Of a stretch of 52,080 nucleotides of DNA, positions 6,668-15,900 are shown one piece after another; positions within the stretch are counted from its first letter, which is position 1; the number at the start of each line of letters is the position of its first letter. A program made the position numbers and the translations under genes. Where the stretch lies: positions 2,452 to 54,531 of IMG/VR virus record IMGVR_UViG_3300030329_003551. One strand, 5' to 3'. The stretch is from a virus. The notes under the pieces are model-generated. The model worked only from the letters and a program-made list of their open reading frames with translations. It searched no databases and was not told where the DNA came from.

Positions 6668-7396
6668 GTGAGTAGTAAGATAAAAAAAGATTTAGAAGGA
6701 TTTGAAAAGAAAATTGATGAGTTTTCTAAAGAATATATGGGAGTAGATTCTGGGGAAATGACTAGAGGTGATTGGGATTGGTCTGTTGGCATAGGGCCAT
6801 ATTCAGAAGAGTCAGGTTTTGATCGTGATAACTGGCCAGCAAAACATTATCAAGCAGGAAAGGATATTAAGGGTTGGGAAACTTTATTAAAAGCTTCTGC
6901 TGTATTAGGTGATAAAACTTATAATCCTGAAGGTATGGGTTTTTTATCTGATAAAACTGACTACTATAGAGGAGAAGGTGATGAGCTTAACATTACTGAT
7001 GTTATAAAGAGTGCTACTAGAATGAGAGCAGATTATAGGGATGAGTTTAGAACACTTCCCACTAGGGATACTATGAGACATATTAAGAAAAAAGCCTATT
7101 TAGATACCCATCCTCAATTGTCTCTAAAAGAGCATCAAGACTATTATGGAACTGATAAATCTCACTATGGATCATTGGAGTACGGTCGATGGATGGAAGA
7201 AAGCCCTGAAGAAGCTAGAACGGCTTATGAAACAGAAAGAAGTAGGTATGAAAAGTTTTGGGATTATATGGGTAACAATCCTGAAATTTCTGCTAGAGAA
7301 AACGCCTATAATCTAAAGAGCAAGGCAGTTAGAAAATTAATGAAAGAATATGAAAAAGGTGCGTTAATAAAAGAATATGAAAAAGGTGGACTATAA
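6668..7396 (+). CDS. Hypothetical virion-associated protein (242 aa)
   Basis: The likely start is GTG at 6668, because TAGGAG lies five bases upstream; an ATG at 6644 inside the terminase gene has no ribosome binding site. The protein is hydrophilic, rich in Tyr, Asp and Arg, with a helical N-terminus (KIKKDLEGFEKKIDEF) and a central region with WDWSVGIGPYSEES and GRWMEESPEEARTAYE. The C-terminus carries a short duplication of KEYEKG encoded by a 19-nt direct repeat. No known domain. Lying between terminase and endolysin, it may be an assembly or internal protein. Confidence 0.6.
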   Translation: MSSKIKKDLEGFEKKIDEFSKEYMGVDSGEMTRGDWDWSVGIGPYSEESGFDRDNWPAKHYQAGKDIKGWETLLKASAVLGDKTYNPEGMGFLSDKTDYYRGEGDELNITDVIKSATRMRADYRDEFRTLPTRDTMRHIKKKAYLDTHPQLSLKEHQDYYGTDKSHYGSLEYGRWMEESPEEARTAYETERSRYEKFWDYMGNNPEISARENAYNLKSKAVRKLMKEYEKGALIKEYEKGGL

Positions 7397-7398
7397 TA

Positions 7399-7803
7399 AT
7401 GCCAAAATTTGGGAAAAAGAGTAAATTAAAACTTCTAAGTTGTGATTATAGATTGCAAGAAGTACTTAATGAAGTTATAAAATATGTTGATTGTAGTGTT
7501 TTAGAAGGACATAGAAGTCAGGAGAGACAAGATGAACTTTATAAAGATGGTAAAACAAAAGTTAAATACCCAAACGGTCGTCATAATGCTAGTCCAAGTA
7601 GGGCTGTTGATGTGGTACCTTATCCTATTGACTGGAATGATCGCGAGCGTTTTCATTTGTTTGCTGGTTTTGTGATAGGCATTGCAAGATCTATGGGAAT
7701 AAAACTTAGATGGGGTGGAGATTGGAATATGAATTTTGAAGTAGATGATAATAATTTCGATGATTTCCCACACTTTGAATTAATAAATAAAAAGGAGAAG
7801 TAA
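7399..7803 (+). CDS. Endolysin, M15-type L-alanyl-D-glutamate/D-Ala peptidase (134 aa)
   Basis: A peptidoglycan-cutting zinc peptidase of the VanY/T5-endolysin type, used at the end of infection. EGHRSQERQDELY (residues 36-48) is the family's lead-in, GRHNASPSRAVDVVPY supplies zinc ligands H62 and D71, and DDFPHFEL supplies H125 with D122 as probable catalytic acid. The length matches single-domain M15 endolysins. It has no signal peptide, so it needs a holin or other membrane breach; small membrane proteins lie near 20.5-21.1 kb. The start is two bases after the previous stop. Confidence 0.9.
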   Translation: MPKFGKKSKLKLLSCDYRLQEVLNEVIKYVDCSVLEGHRSQERQDELYKDGKTKVKYPNGRHNASPSRAVDVVPYPIDWNDRERFHLFAGFVIGIARSMGIKLRWGGDWNMNFEVDDNNFDDFPHFELINKKEK

Positions 7804-8352
7804 ATGGCGAGCAGTATAGCAAATCAGTTTACTGGTTTACCAATAGAAAACCTAATAGCAGCCCCTTTGTTAGCTGCAGCAGAAGGACAAAAATCTTTAG
7901 CATCCACTACAGCGCAGTTTATTACTGAAGTTGGTATGGATGATAAAGGCAATACTAAATCAGTAACTTTTCAATACGAAGATGGTTCGAAGGAAGTAGC
8001 TTTAAATGTTCCATTATTATCAATAATAAACATACCAAGTTTATGTGTGGATAGTATTGATGTTGAATTTAATATGGAAGTATCAACTCAAAGTTCTACT
8101 AAATCATCAACTGATTCAAGTGCAACTGTAAATGCTTCAGCTGGATTTGGATGTTGGAAGGCTTCATTTGAAGGTAAAGTTTCACATCATTCTGAAAGCA
8201 ATAGGAGCTCTGATACTTCTGCAAAATACAGTATATCTGTAAAAGGAAAACAGGAAAAACCAGAAGGTTTAATGAAGGTGTTAGACATGCTAAATAGTTC
8301 TATAGGTAAAACTAAGGATGCACCAGCAGGTGGCAGCGCCCAAACAAGTTAA
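7804..8352 (+). CDS. DUF2589-family protein (182 aa)
   Basis: The opening FTGLPIENLIAAPLLAAAEGQ, the following TAQFITEVGMDDKGN and VTFQYEDGS, and NVPLLSIINIPSL match the recognisable layout of DUF2589. These are proteins with a helical N-terminus followed by a beta domain whose function is unknown. Ser/Thr-rich sequence fills about residues 98-145. It starts immediately after the endolysin stop and overlaps the second, related gene by 35 bases. The pair lies between lysis and portal genes, suggesting a virion or host-interaction role, but none is established. Confidence 0.75.
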   Translation: MASSIANQFTGLPIENLIAAPLLAAAEGQKSLASTTAQFITEVGMDDKGNTKSVTFQYEDGSKEVALNVPLLSIINIPSLCVDSIDVEFNMEVSTQSSTKSSTDSSATVNASAGFGCWKASFEGKVSHHSESNRSSDTSAKYSISVKGKQEKPEGLMKVLDMLNSSIGKTKDAPAGGSAQTS

Positions 8353-8791
8353 AAAGGGTAATTTTCTAGATCATTTAACTAAAGGTCTATATGATGCAGT
8401 TGTTCAAGCACAAGCGTTAGCTGAAAATCAACATATAGAATCTTTAAAGAAGTATGTAGATGAAGATGGAAACCCTAAGTATGTTGAAATGATTATTGGT
8501 GGTGAAAAAGTAAAGGTTCCTTTACTAACTCTTGCACCACAAAGTTCTATAAAAATAAAAGAGTTAACAATGGATCTAAAAGTTAAATTAAATAACTTTG
8601 GAAAAAGAAAGTCAAGATTAGGAGGTGGTATATTTTGCAAGGAAGATGCAGGAGCTATAAGTGCAGACTTAGGTTCATCGATACTTCCAAGTAAAAATAA
8701 CTATGCTAACCTTAAAATAACATTTGAGGGAACTGATCCGCCAGAAGGAATAGTTCGTTTAAATAATAATTTGATTAAACAGATACCTTAG
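8318..8791 (+). CDS. DUF2589-like companion protein (157 aa)
   Basis: After a short N-terminal leader, LTKGLYDAVVQAQALAENQH and VPLLTLAPQSSIKIKELTMD follow the same plan as the upstream protein: helix, then a PLL-containing strand, then beta sheet. It is probably a diverged partner. The ATG at 8318 lies inside the upstream gene; a GTG at 8330 is an alternative start. The overlap argues for translational coupling and a joint complex. It lacks the Ser-rich insert of its neighbour. Confidence 0.7.
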   Translation: MHQQVAAPKQVKKGNFLDHLTKGLYDAVVQAQALAENQHIESLKKYVDEDGNPKYVEMIIGGEKVKVPLLTLAPQSSIKIKELTMDLKVKLNNFGKRKSRLGGGIFCKEDAGAISADLGSSILPSKNNYANLKITFEGTDPPEGIVRLNNNLIKQIP

Positions 8792-8801
8792 AGAGGGATA
8801 A

Positions 8802-11102
8802 ATGGCTAAACAAAAAAAAGCTGATACGATTAGACAGCTATATAATCTTGCCAACAGCTGGACAAGAAAGCAGTGGGAAAACACTAATCAAAAAGGTTAT
8901 GACTTTGCGCATGATGAACAGATAACTAGAGATGAAAGAGAGGCTTTAGAAGCTCAAGGTATGCCTACTTTTACAGTTAATAGAATCCTTCCTGTGGTAG
9001 AGATGTTGAATTTTTATGCTACCGCTAACTCTCCAAGATGGCAAGCTATAGGTATTGATGGAAGTGATGTAGATTTAGCAGCAGTTATTTCAGATTTAAC
9101 AGACTATGTTTGGCATAATTCTAACGGAGCTACTTTATATAATAATGCTATTAATGATAGTGTTACTAAAGGAGTAGGATACATGCTTGTATCTGTAGAT
9201 CAAGATGCAGATAATGGAATGGGAGAAGTTGTTTTAACTCAACCAGAGCCTTTTGATTTATATGTTGATCCAAAGTCTAGAGATATGCTTTTCAAAGATG
9301 CAGCTTTTATAATGATAAGAAAAGTTCTTCCGAAAGAACATTTAATTAAATTATTCCCTGACCAAAAAAGGAAAATAGCTCAATCTAGTAGTAATGATTC
9401 TCAAAACTCGTATACTCAAAGAAGAATCGGTGAGGATGATCAGAAATTATTTGAATTTAATGATATAAACGAACAGATGTCTGAAGGAGTAACAGCTAAA
9501 GGTGAGATGGATCAATTAGTTGAATTTTTTGAGGTTTATGAAAAAATAAAAGTATCTTATGTTAATTTCTTTTACCGAGTTCCTCCTGATGAAAAACAGT
9601 TGGATGCTATTAAGCAGCAATGTGAAGCTGAAGTAAAGGCTATGGAAGAAGAACTTTCAGTTCAGTTGAAAGAACAAGAGGCACAAATGTCTCAAGCATT
9701 AGCATCTGGAGAAATGTTAGAAGATAGATTTGAACTTGAGATGGAAAAAGCTGTAAAAATGATGCAAGATCAATTGACCGCTTTTAAAAACGAATGTTAT
9801 GGTAAGTTAATGGAACAAGCGTCTAGAGTTGAAAATCAAATTATTCCTGAAAAAGACTTTAATGAATTAATGAAAGATGAGGAATTTGCAAAATATCTTG
9901 TAGATAAAGTTCAATTTTATAGCTCAAGAATAAAACAAACTTGCGTTGCGGGAGATAAGTTATTATATGAAAAAATACTTCCTGATTCTATAAAAGAATA
10001 TCCTGTAGTTCCATTTCATTTTAAATGGACGGGTACTCCATTTCCTATGAGTGCTGTTGCTCCTTTGATAGGAAAGCAACAAGAGATAAATAAAGCTCAT
10101 CAAATAATGGTTCACAATGCTTCATTAGGATCTTCATTAAGGTGGATGTATGAAGAAGGTAGTATTGATGCAGATTTATGGGAAAAGTATTCTTCATCTC
10201 CTGGAGCTTTATTGCCTATTAGACCTGGTGTTGAAAGACCTACTCCAGTAATGCCTGCTCCTTTATCAAATGCATTTTTTAGTATAGTCCAACAAGGAAA
10301 ATCTGACATGGAGTATTTAGCAGGAATATATAGCTCTATGATGGGAGATGCGGGCTCTGCTTCTGAGACATATAGAGGTATGCTTGCTATGGATGAATAT
10401 GGAACAAGAAGAATTAAACAATGGATGAGTAGTTGTATTGAGCCTGCACTAAAACAATTAGGTGATGTGGTTTTACAGTTTTGCCAAGCTACTTATACTG
10501 CACAAAAAAGATTTAGAATTGTACAACCTAGTGCGATTCAAGAAGGAAAAACACAGGAAATTAATATCCCGATTTATAATGACTTAGGAGAAGCTATTGG
10601 TAAGTCTATGGATATTAATGAAACTAAGTTTGATATTAGGATTATATCTGGTTCAACATTGCCTGTTAACAGATGGGCATACTTAGAAGAGTTAAAGCAA
10701 TTAATGCAACTAGGAGTTGTTGATGATATAGCTGTGTTAGCTGAAACAGATATAAGAAATAAAGAAAATATTGTAGAAAGAAAGTCCTTATATGCACAAT
10801 TAGAAGGACAAGTACAGCAACTGCAAGAACAGTTGCAAGATAGCGCTGGTACTATAGAGACCTTAGAGAGACAGCTCGTGCAAGCAGGCATAAAAGGAAA
10901 AGTTATGCAAGCTGAAATGGAGATTACTAAAAAGAAAGAAGATGTAAAATCTAATCTAAATAAAGAATACCTGGAAACTGAATCTAAGCAGAAATTACTA
11001 AGAGGTTTGGCAGCAGGAAATGAGAATTTAAATAAGGCAAGAGCTAAGGATATTTTAGGAATTATGAAAAAAGACTTGGAAAACAGGTCTGATTCAGAAT
11101 AA
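8802..11102 (+). CDS. Portal protein, P22-like (766 aa)
   Basis: Forms the dodecameric channel at the unique capsid vertex, through which DNA is packaged and ejected. The N-terminus, with WENTNQKGYDFAHDEQITRD, MPTFTVNRILPVVEM and DLTDYVWHNSNG, is characteristic of P22-type portals, as is the DPKSRDMLFKDA segment. A long helical insertion at about residues 270-360 and a C-terminal coiled coil (QLEGQVQQLQEQLQ, about 668-695) may form a barrel. Length is close to P22 gp1 (725 aa). It is followed by scaffold and capsid genes in the standard order. Confidence 0.9.
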   Translation: MAKQKKADTIRQLYNLANSWTRKQWENTNQKGYDFAHDEQITRDEREALEAQGMPTFTVNRILPVVEMLNFYATANSPRWQAIGIDGSDVDLAAVISDLTDYVWHNSNGATLYNNAINDSVTKGVGYMLVSVDQDADNGMGEVVLTQPEPFDLYVDPKSRDMLFKDAAFIMIRKVLPKEHLIKLFPDQKRKIAQSSSNDSQNSYTQRRIGEDDQKLFEFNDINEQMSEGVTAKGEMDQLVEFFEVYEKIKVSYVNFFYRVPPDEKQLDAIKQQCEAEVKAMEEELSVQLKEQEAQMSQALASGEMLEDRFELEMEKAVKMMQDQLTAFKNECYGKLMEQASRVENQIIPEKDFNELMKDEEFAKYLVDKVQFYSSRIKQTCVAGDKLLYEKILPDSIKEYPVVPFHFKWTGTPFPMSAVAPLIGKQQEINKAHQIMVHNASLGSSLRWMYEEGSIDADLWEKYSSSPGALLPIRPGVERPTPVMPAPLSNAFFSIVQQGKSDMEYLAGIYSSMMGDAGSASETYRGMLAMDEYGTRRIKQWMSSCIEPALKQLGDVVLQFCQATYTAQKRFRIVQPSAIQEGKTQEINIPIYNDLGEAIGKSMDINETKFDIRIISGSTLPVNRWAYLEELKQLMQLGVVDDIAVLAETDIRNKENIVERKSLYAQLEGQVQQLQEQLQDSAGTIETLERQLVQAGIKGKVMQAEMEITKKKEDVKSNLNKEYLETESKQKLLRGLAAGNENLNKARAKDILGIMKKDLENRSDSE

Positions 11103-11138
11103 TTTACGCAAGTAAATAACGATCAAAAAAGGAGAAGT

Positions 11139-12041
11139 ATGGAAAAAAGCCAAGGCAACCCTGAAATAGGCATGACAGAAGATACATTTGAGACTTCTGA
11201 AGCGACTAGTGAAGGCTCCGAAGCGTTCTTTAATGCTTTAGATAACCAAGTAAATGGTCAAATAATAGATGATAACACTGAGGTAACCCAGAATCAACCA
11301 AATGTCCCTGAACAGAGAGTTCAAAACACTGTTGAAGATGGCTCCAATAATGTGCAGATGCAGTCTGACAATCGCACGGACTGGGAAAAGCGCTATAAAG
11401 ATAGTAGCAAAGAGGCGATTAGGTGGAGAGATAGGTATAAAGAAGTTGAAAAATTTGTACCTGTTCTCGATGCAATGAAAAAAGATAGTGGACTCGTGGA
11501 ACATGTTCGTGACTACTTAGTCAATGGAGGCAGACCTGCACAAACTATTCAAGAACAATTGAATCTAAAAGAAGATTTTGTTTTTGATCAGCATGAAGCA
11601 ATGACAGATCCTTCATCTGATAGTGCTAAAGTTATGAATGCTCATGTAGATGGATTGGTTCAGAATCGTGTTAATAGTATTATTGATACTGAAAAAGAAC
11701 GTTCAGCTGAAATACAAGCTGCTAAATCCAGAAGATCTGATGAAGAAGCATTTAAGAAAAAGCATAATATGTCAGATGAACAATTTGAAGCTTTTAAAGA
11801 AAAAGCTAGCCAGCATACAATGACTCTAGATGATATTAATTACATCGTTAATAGAGATCAAGCTACGGCTAATGTTGCTCAAAATACTAAGCAGGATATG
11901 TTAAACCAAATGAAAAATGTTAGGAATATGCCCTCGTCTGCATCTGGAGCGAATAGTCAAGGAAAACCTCAAAGCGTTGATAGAGACGTTTTTGATAGTA
12001 TCTTAGGCTTCGACAATAGTGTTGATAATCTGTTTGGGTAG
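11139..12041 (+). CDS. Putative capsid scaffolding protein (300 aa)
   Basis: Lies between portal and major capsid genes, the usual scaffold position. It is hydrophilic, with a Glu/Thr/Ser-rich disordered N-terminus (about residues 1-75), a helical middle (DWEKRYKDSSKEAIRWRDRY; later AEIQAAKSRRSDEEAFKKKH), and a C-terminal region rich in Ser, Gly and Gln ending DSILGFDNSVDNLFG, similar in style to capsid-binding scaffold tails. AAAAAGGAG precedes the ATG. No sequence family was recognised; the call is by position and composition. Confidence 0.8.
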   Translation: MEKSQGNPEIGMTEDTFETSEATSEGSEAFFNALDNQVNGQIIDDNTEVTQNQPNVPEQRVQNTVEDGSNNVQMQSDNRTDWEKRYKDSSKEAIRWRDRYKEVEKFVPVLDAMKKDSGLVEHVRDYLVNGGRPAQTIQEQLNLKEDFVFDQHEAMTDPSSDSAKVMNAHVDGLVQNRVNSIIDTEKERSAEIQAAKSRRSDEEAFKKKHNMSDEQFEAFKEKASQHTMTLDDINYIVNRDQATANVAQNTKQDMLNQMKNVRNMPSSASGANSQGKPQSVDRDVFDSILGFDNSVDNLFG

Positions 12042-12063
12042 ACTCTAATTTTTTTAGTCTATC
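12037..12063 (+). promoter_or_regulatory. Hairpin before the major capsid gene
   Basis: GGTAGACT pairs with AGTCTATC (one wobble) around an 11-nt loop that contains seven T residues. Because the T run is in the loop and not after the stem, it is more likely an RNA-processing or stability element ahead of the highly expressed capsid gene than a terminator. It overlaps the stop of the scaffold gene. Confidence 0.45.
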
Positions 12064-12092
12064 TAAACTTAACTTAAAAGGAGATAGACGAA

Positions 12093-13595
12093 ATGTCAGA
12101 TATTAACTTAATAGGCGGTAATAGCCTATATAGCGATCCTGGTCATGGCGTTCTAACTGGAACTGAAGATAACACTAATAAGACTGGTGCACTTCGAAGA
12201 AAGTATAATTTCGGAGATATGGTATCAGAATTATCGTTAGCGCAGGACCCGTTTTTTCGCTTTGTGAGCATGGTGGCTAAAAAACCAACTGACGATCCTA
12301 ATTTCAAGTTTACAGAAAGAAGATCGTCTTACACAAAAAGATATGCATATATGATTGCATATGATACAGGCGCTAGTGCAGCTCCTGCATCAAACCCCGA
12401 TGCGGCAACGCATACAGCTACAGCTGGTACTAGTAATTATACTTTTAAATTCTTTTGTGATTATAATAATGAAGGAAATCTTCAAAACATAAAAGGACAA
12501 GCAGTAGATTACTATGCAGGTGTTGCAGGAACACAGCCTAAATTCTTCATACCTGGTCAAATAATTAAAATTGGAGCTAACAGTTCTGATGCTAATGCAG
12601 TGACTGAGTATGAGTTATGGAAGGTTAACACAGTAGATTTAAATACTGCTAACTATGCAATCGTTGACGCTACATGCGTTAAAGGTGCTGCTGCAACTAG
12701 ATATTATTTAGATCCAACTGACACAATAGCAAATAGTGGTGCTGGACTTGCTACAAGTAGTACTGAAACTGCTCAATCTCAAGAATATTTAGAACCTTTC
12801 AAAAACTATGTAGTTGGTACATCGTTTGGCGCTGGTACTGGATATCCTGAAACTTGGGCTGATCAGCCATTTGCAACTAGCAATGGACTTACTCAAATAT
12901 GGAAAACATCTGCAGTAATGAACAATACTGATCGTGCTACAGTGTTAAAATATGAAGGTAATGAATGGGCTAGAATATGGAAAGAAAAACTAATTGAGCA
13001 TAAATGGGATATCGAGAATTCTTTATTATTCTCATCTCAACAATCTACTGTTGGTAACACAACAGAAGGTGCTGTTAATTTCATTTCCACATATGGTAAT
13101 ACTTTTAGCTTGTCTACATCAACTAAAACTCAAGACTCATTTTTGGATGACTTATCTGCTATGTTAGATCCAAGATATAATAATGCTTCTGCAACAGTAT
13201 TTTTCTGCAGTACAGCTGTTTATAATTGGCTACATAAATTAGGTGGTTACTTCCAAAATAATTTGGAATTATCTCCAAACTTTAGAGCTGAGTTTCAAGC
13301 AACAGGTAAAAAGAAAGTATTTGGTGTTGATGTTACAACTATATCAACTATCTATGGTGACATGAATGTAGTAAGAAATGTTCACTTAGATGGAACTAAT
13401 GTTAAAATGTTAGGTATTAATATGAAATATTGTGCTTACAGACCATTAGTTGGAAACGGTTTAAACAGAGACACTGGTATCTACGTAGGAGTTCAAACTT
13501 TAGAGAACTCTGGGGTCGATCGTAGAGTAGACCAAATATTAACTGAAGCTGGCATGGAATGGTGTTGTCCTGAAACACATGCCATCTGGACATAA
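12093..13595 (+). CDS. Major capsid protein (500 aa)
   Basis: The gene follows the scaffold and has a very strong AAAAGGAGATAGACG ribosome binding site, as expected of the most abundant virion protein. The N-terminal segment contains LRRKYNFGDMVSELSLAQDP and FRFVSMVAKKPTDDPNF, followed by an inserted Ala/Thr/Asn-rich region, then helical DRATVLKYEGNEWARIW and a C-terminal region ending in the acidic and aromatic EAGMEWCCPETHAIW. Size and neighbours fit an HK97-fold capsid protein with an insertion domain. The fold is inferred; I did not match a specific family. Confidence 0.85.
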   Translation: MSDINLIGGNSLYSDPGHGVLTGTEDNTNKTGALRRKYNFGDMVSELSLAQDPFFRFVSMVAKKPTDDPNFKFTERRSSYTKRYAYMIAYDTGASAAPASNPDAATHTATAGTSNYTFKFFCDYNNEGNLQNIKGQAVDYYAGVAGTQPKFFIPGQIIKIGANSSDANAVTEYELWKVNTVDLNTANYAIVDATCVKGAAATRYYLDPTDTIANSGAGLATSSTETAQSQEYLEPFKNYVVGTSFGAGTGYPETWADQPFATSNGLTQIWKTSAVMNNTDRATVLKYEGNEWARIWKEKLIEHKWDIENSLLFSSQQSTVGNTTEGAVNFISTYGNTFSLSTSTKTQDSFLDDLSAMLDPRYNNASATVFFCSTAVYNWLHKLGGYFQNNLELSPNFRAEFQATGKKKVFGVDVTTISTIYGDMNVVRNVHLDGTNVKMLGINMKYCAYRPLVGNGLNRDTGIYVGVQTLENSGVDRRVDQILTEAGMEWCCPETHAIWT

Positions 13596-13608
13596 GGAGG
13601 ATAGTTAA

Positions 13609-14052
13609 ATGGCAAATCCATTATATGGACAAAATAAGTTCGATGATGCTATCGATGCGGATGCTAAATGGTATCAATCAGCCGAATTAGACTTGACTTC
13701 AACAGCTGGAGTATATCCTGTATTTAATATACCTGCAGGATCTTATCTTTTAGAGGTTAGAGTACTAGTAACTTCAGCTATAACAGCTGGTTCTGCTGAC
13801 ATAGATGTTGGTGATGGTGATGATCCTGATATGTTTATTGATGGTTGGGATTGTAGCGCAGGATCTATATTAGCTGGAAGTATAGTGTTATTTGGAGGCG
13901 CTTCTGGTGCTTCTGAAGCAGGGGTTAGTAGCGGAAAGTATTACTCTGCAGCTGATACATTAGATGTTGACATTAACACAGTGGCTAGCGCAGGTAAAAT
14001 TAAGTTGTTAGTTCTTTTAGCAACTCATATACCTAGCAAAGTCGTTCATTAA
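13609..14052 (+). CDS. Putative head decoration protein (147 aa)
   Basis: Follows the capsid gene by 13 bases with AAGGAGG before the ATG. The product is rich in Ala, Gly, Ser, Asp and beta-branched residues, for example GSYLLEVRVLVTSAITAG and IDVGDGDDPDMFIDG, the composition of small beta-sandwich capsid cement proteins. There are no cysteines except a single one near CSAGSI. Its position and likely high expression support a decoration role; no family is recognised. Confidence 0.6.
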   Translation: MANPLYGQNKFDDAIDADAKWYQSAELDLTSTAGVYPVFNIPAGSYLLEVRVLVTSAITAGSADIDVGDGDDPDMFIDGWDCSAGSILAGSIVLFGGASGASEAGVSSGKYYSAADTLDVDINTVASAGKIKLLVLLATHIPSKVVH

Positions 14053-14062
14053 GGAGGATTAG

Positions 14063-14647
14063 ATGGCTAAATATTGGGTAGCTAATAATCCTAACAGTGA
14101 AGTCACTGATACAAAGGCACAACGATTGGCGACTGTCTCTGCTGCAACTGCAGTTTCTGCAGCTGACTTAGATAGATTGACAACTGGTTTAAAAGTACAT
14201 AGTTCTATAACTGCATTAGCTGCAGCTGGAACTTTGGTAGCTAATACTGTTTATAATGTTACTGATACAGATACAGCAATATATGCTTTACCTGCAGCAG
14301 CTAGTTCTACTGCTGGTGATACGATTGTTGTTAAGTATGATGTAATATTAGCAAATACAGCTAAGCATGATTATGGAACAGCTGGCGAATTTTTCGCTAC
14401 ATGGTCTACAATCTATAAATCAGAAGATCAAGCTAATGGTTCTAGTTTTGGTTTAGTCACAAGACCTGATGGTACTGATGACGATTACTTAAAACTAACA
14501 GGAGCAACTAATGCTGGACCTGGAGTTGGTTCTCAATTAGTATTCATTTTCGATGGTTCGAAATGGGGTGTTAATGGGATGCTTTACAGTTCTGGTACTG
14601 GTGCTGCGGCTGATGTAACAGCAGCTTTTGCTGAAACAACAGGTTAG
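14063..14647 (+). CDS. Putative head fibre or decoration protein (194 aa)
   Basis: Strong AAGGAGG eight bases upstream. The N-terminal 45 residues form an Ala-rich, probably helical or trimeric stalk (TKAQRLATVSAATAVSAADL). The rest is a beta-rich domain with VYNVTDTDTAIYALP, DTIVVKYDVILA and SQLVFIFDGSKWGVNG. This stalk-plus-head layout is seen in head fibres and decoration trimers. It follows the first decoration candidate, and a stable hairpin lies beyond its stop. Function inferred from position and composition. Confidence 0.55.
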   Translation: MAKYWVANNPNSEVTDTKAQRLATVSAATAVSAADLDRLTTGLKVHSSITALAAAGTLVANTVYNVTDTDTAIYALPAAASSTAGDTIVVKYDVILANTAKHDYGTAGEFFATWSTIYKSEDQANGSSFGLVTRPDGTDDDYLKLTGATNAGPGVGSQLVFIFDGSKWGVNGMLYSSGTGAAADVTAAFAETTG

Positions 14648-14670
14648 TGATTAATAGTTAAAACAAATAT

Positions 14671-14700
14671 CTTACTCCCTGGATTACTCTGGGGAGTAGG
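14671..14700 (+). terminator. Stable hairpin after the capsid/decoration cluster
   Basis: CTTACTCCC pairs with GGGAGTAGG (one wobble) around a 12-nt loop containing GGATTACTC. It sits in the 75-base gap after 14647, where expression is likely to drop between capsid and connector genes. Without a U tract it would be a partial terminator or a 3' stabilising hairpin. Confidence 0.5.
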
Positions 14701-14722
14701 ATTTAACATAAAAAGGAAGTAA

Positions 14723-15619
14723 ATGGCGACATTTCAAGCAATAGTAGAAGGTATGACAGGAGTATCAGTAGGCACTTCTCCTACTACAGGTGAATTAACA
14801 GAGTATTTAAAAGAAGGCGTTTTAGATGTAACTAGTAGAATAGTAACAGTAGGAAGCCCTTTTGATGCTTATGGATTTTCAAGAGAATCTTCGGAATCAG
14901 ATAGCCAAAGCGGTATTACAAAAAGGGTAGGTAAAATTTTAGGAGTATTAAGAGAAAGTGGGACAAATGACGATTGGAGAGATTGTAGATTTATCCCTAT
15001 TACCTTGCAATCTAGAGTAACAGATACGACAAGTTTAAATTATGCATCAAAAGAACATCCTGCATATTCAGTAGGAAATGATGGTACTATTATGGTATTT
15101 CCAGAACCTTCTGCAGGAGGAGCGAATTCTTACAAAATTATATATATTAATGATACTCCAGTTAATGGTAGTGGTGTTAGTTTAGCATACAATCATGATG
15201 ATATAAAATATTTCCCTGAAGATAAATGGTATTTAGTAGCTATGTTTGCAGCTATAAGAACACTGCAAAATGCTTTATCAGCTAAAACTTTACCTGCAAT
15301 ACCAGGTGATGGAAGTGAAATAACTGATGTTTCCAAGCTAGATACTGACAACACAATAGATGTACACGCAGATCAACATGAGGTAGATCAATGGTGGACA
15401 ACAGCAGGGCATTTAATAGAAGGTGAAGAAGATACAGAATTAGCAATGGCTCAAATACAGAAAATACAAACTTATATTCAAGCTCATCAAAGCCAAACAC
15501 AAGCAAATGCTGCAGATTATGGCTGGATGGAGAAAAGACTTGCTTTTTTTATGGAACAGTATAACTTAGCATTTCAGTTTATTTCCAAAGAGCAACAACA
15601 GCAACAAGGAGCAAAATAA
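14723..15619 (+). CDS. Putative head-tail connector/adaptor protein (298 aa)
   Basis: The N-terminus, FQAIVEGMTGVSVG followed by GELTEYLKEGVLDVTSRIV, resembles the opening helix of connector proteins that bind under the portal. The middle is beta-rich (SVGNDGTIMVFPEPS, SYKIIYINDTPVN). The C-terminal third is helical and very Gln-rich, ending KEQQQQQGAK. It follows the capsid cluster and precedes tail genes, the normal adaptor position. The stop overlaps the next ATG (TAATG). Identity is inferred from order and layout. Confidence 0.6.
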   Translation: MATFQAIVEGMTGVSVGTSPTTGELTEYLKEGVLDVTSRIVTVGSPFDAYGFSRESSESDSQSGITKRVGKILGVLRESGTNDDWRDCRFIPITLQSRVTDTTSLNYASKEHPAYSVGNDGTIMVFPEPSAGGANSYKIIYINDTPVNGSGVSLAYNHDDIKYFPEDKWYLVAMFAAIRTLQNALSAKTLPAIPGDGSEITDVSKLDTDNTIDVHADQHEVDQWWTTAGHLIEGEEDTELAMAQIQKIQTYIQAHQSQTQANAADYGWMEKRLAFFMEQYNLAFQFISKEQQQQQGAK

Positions 15620-15900
15620 TGACAGTAAGAGAGATTATGGAAAGAACAGGTATTATGGAAACTGGTAGAGCAGTTGCATATATAAAAGATGCTTTAGAAG
15701 AAATGAATTTAATATCAGAAACACATACATGTGTTCATAGGATAGATATTGACGAAAATAAAAGATTTTACGATATACCTAAGGAGGCGGTTAAAATTTT
15801 AGATATTAGATGCAAGGATCATAATAATGAGGATGGTAATTATAGAAGTATTCCAAGATCAGTTTATGAACCAGAAATAGAGGATTCAGATGGCATCTAA
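15619..15900 (+). CDS. Small tail/connector accessory protein (93 aa)
   Basis: Starts at the overlapping TAATG and ends 11 bases into the next gene. It begins TVREIMERTGIMETGRAVAY, a helix-turn-helix-like pair, followed by beta-hairpin sequence in HRIDIDENKRFYDIPKEAVK and the polar tail IPRSVYEPEIEDSDGI. The beta part, ending in short positively charged strands, suits a tail-ring subunit. Its coupling with the following 326-aa gene suggests the two form one assembly. Family not named. Confidence 0.6.
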   Translation: MTVREIMERTGIMETGRAVAYIKDALEEMNLISETHTCVHRIDIDENKRFYDIPKEAVKILDIRCKDHNNEDGNYRSIPRSVYEPEIEDSDGI

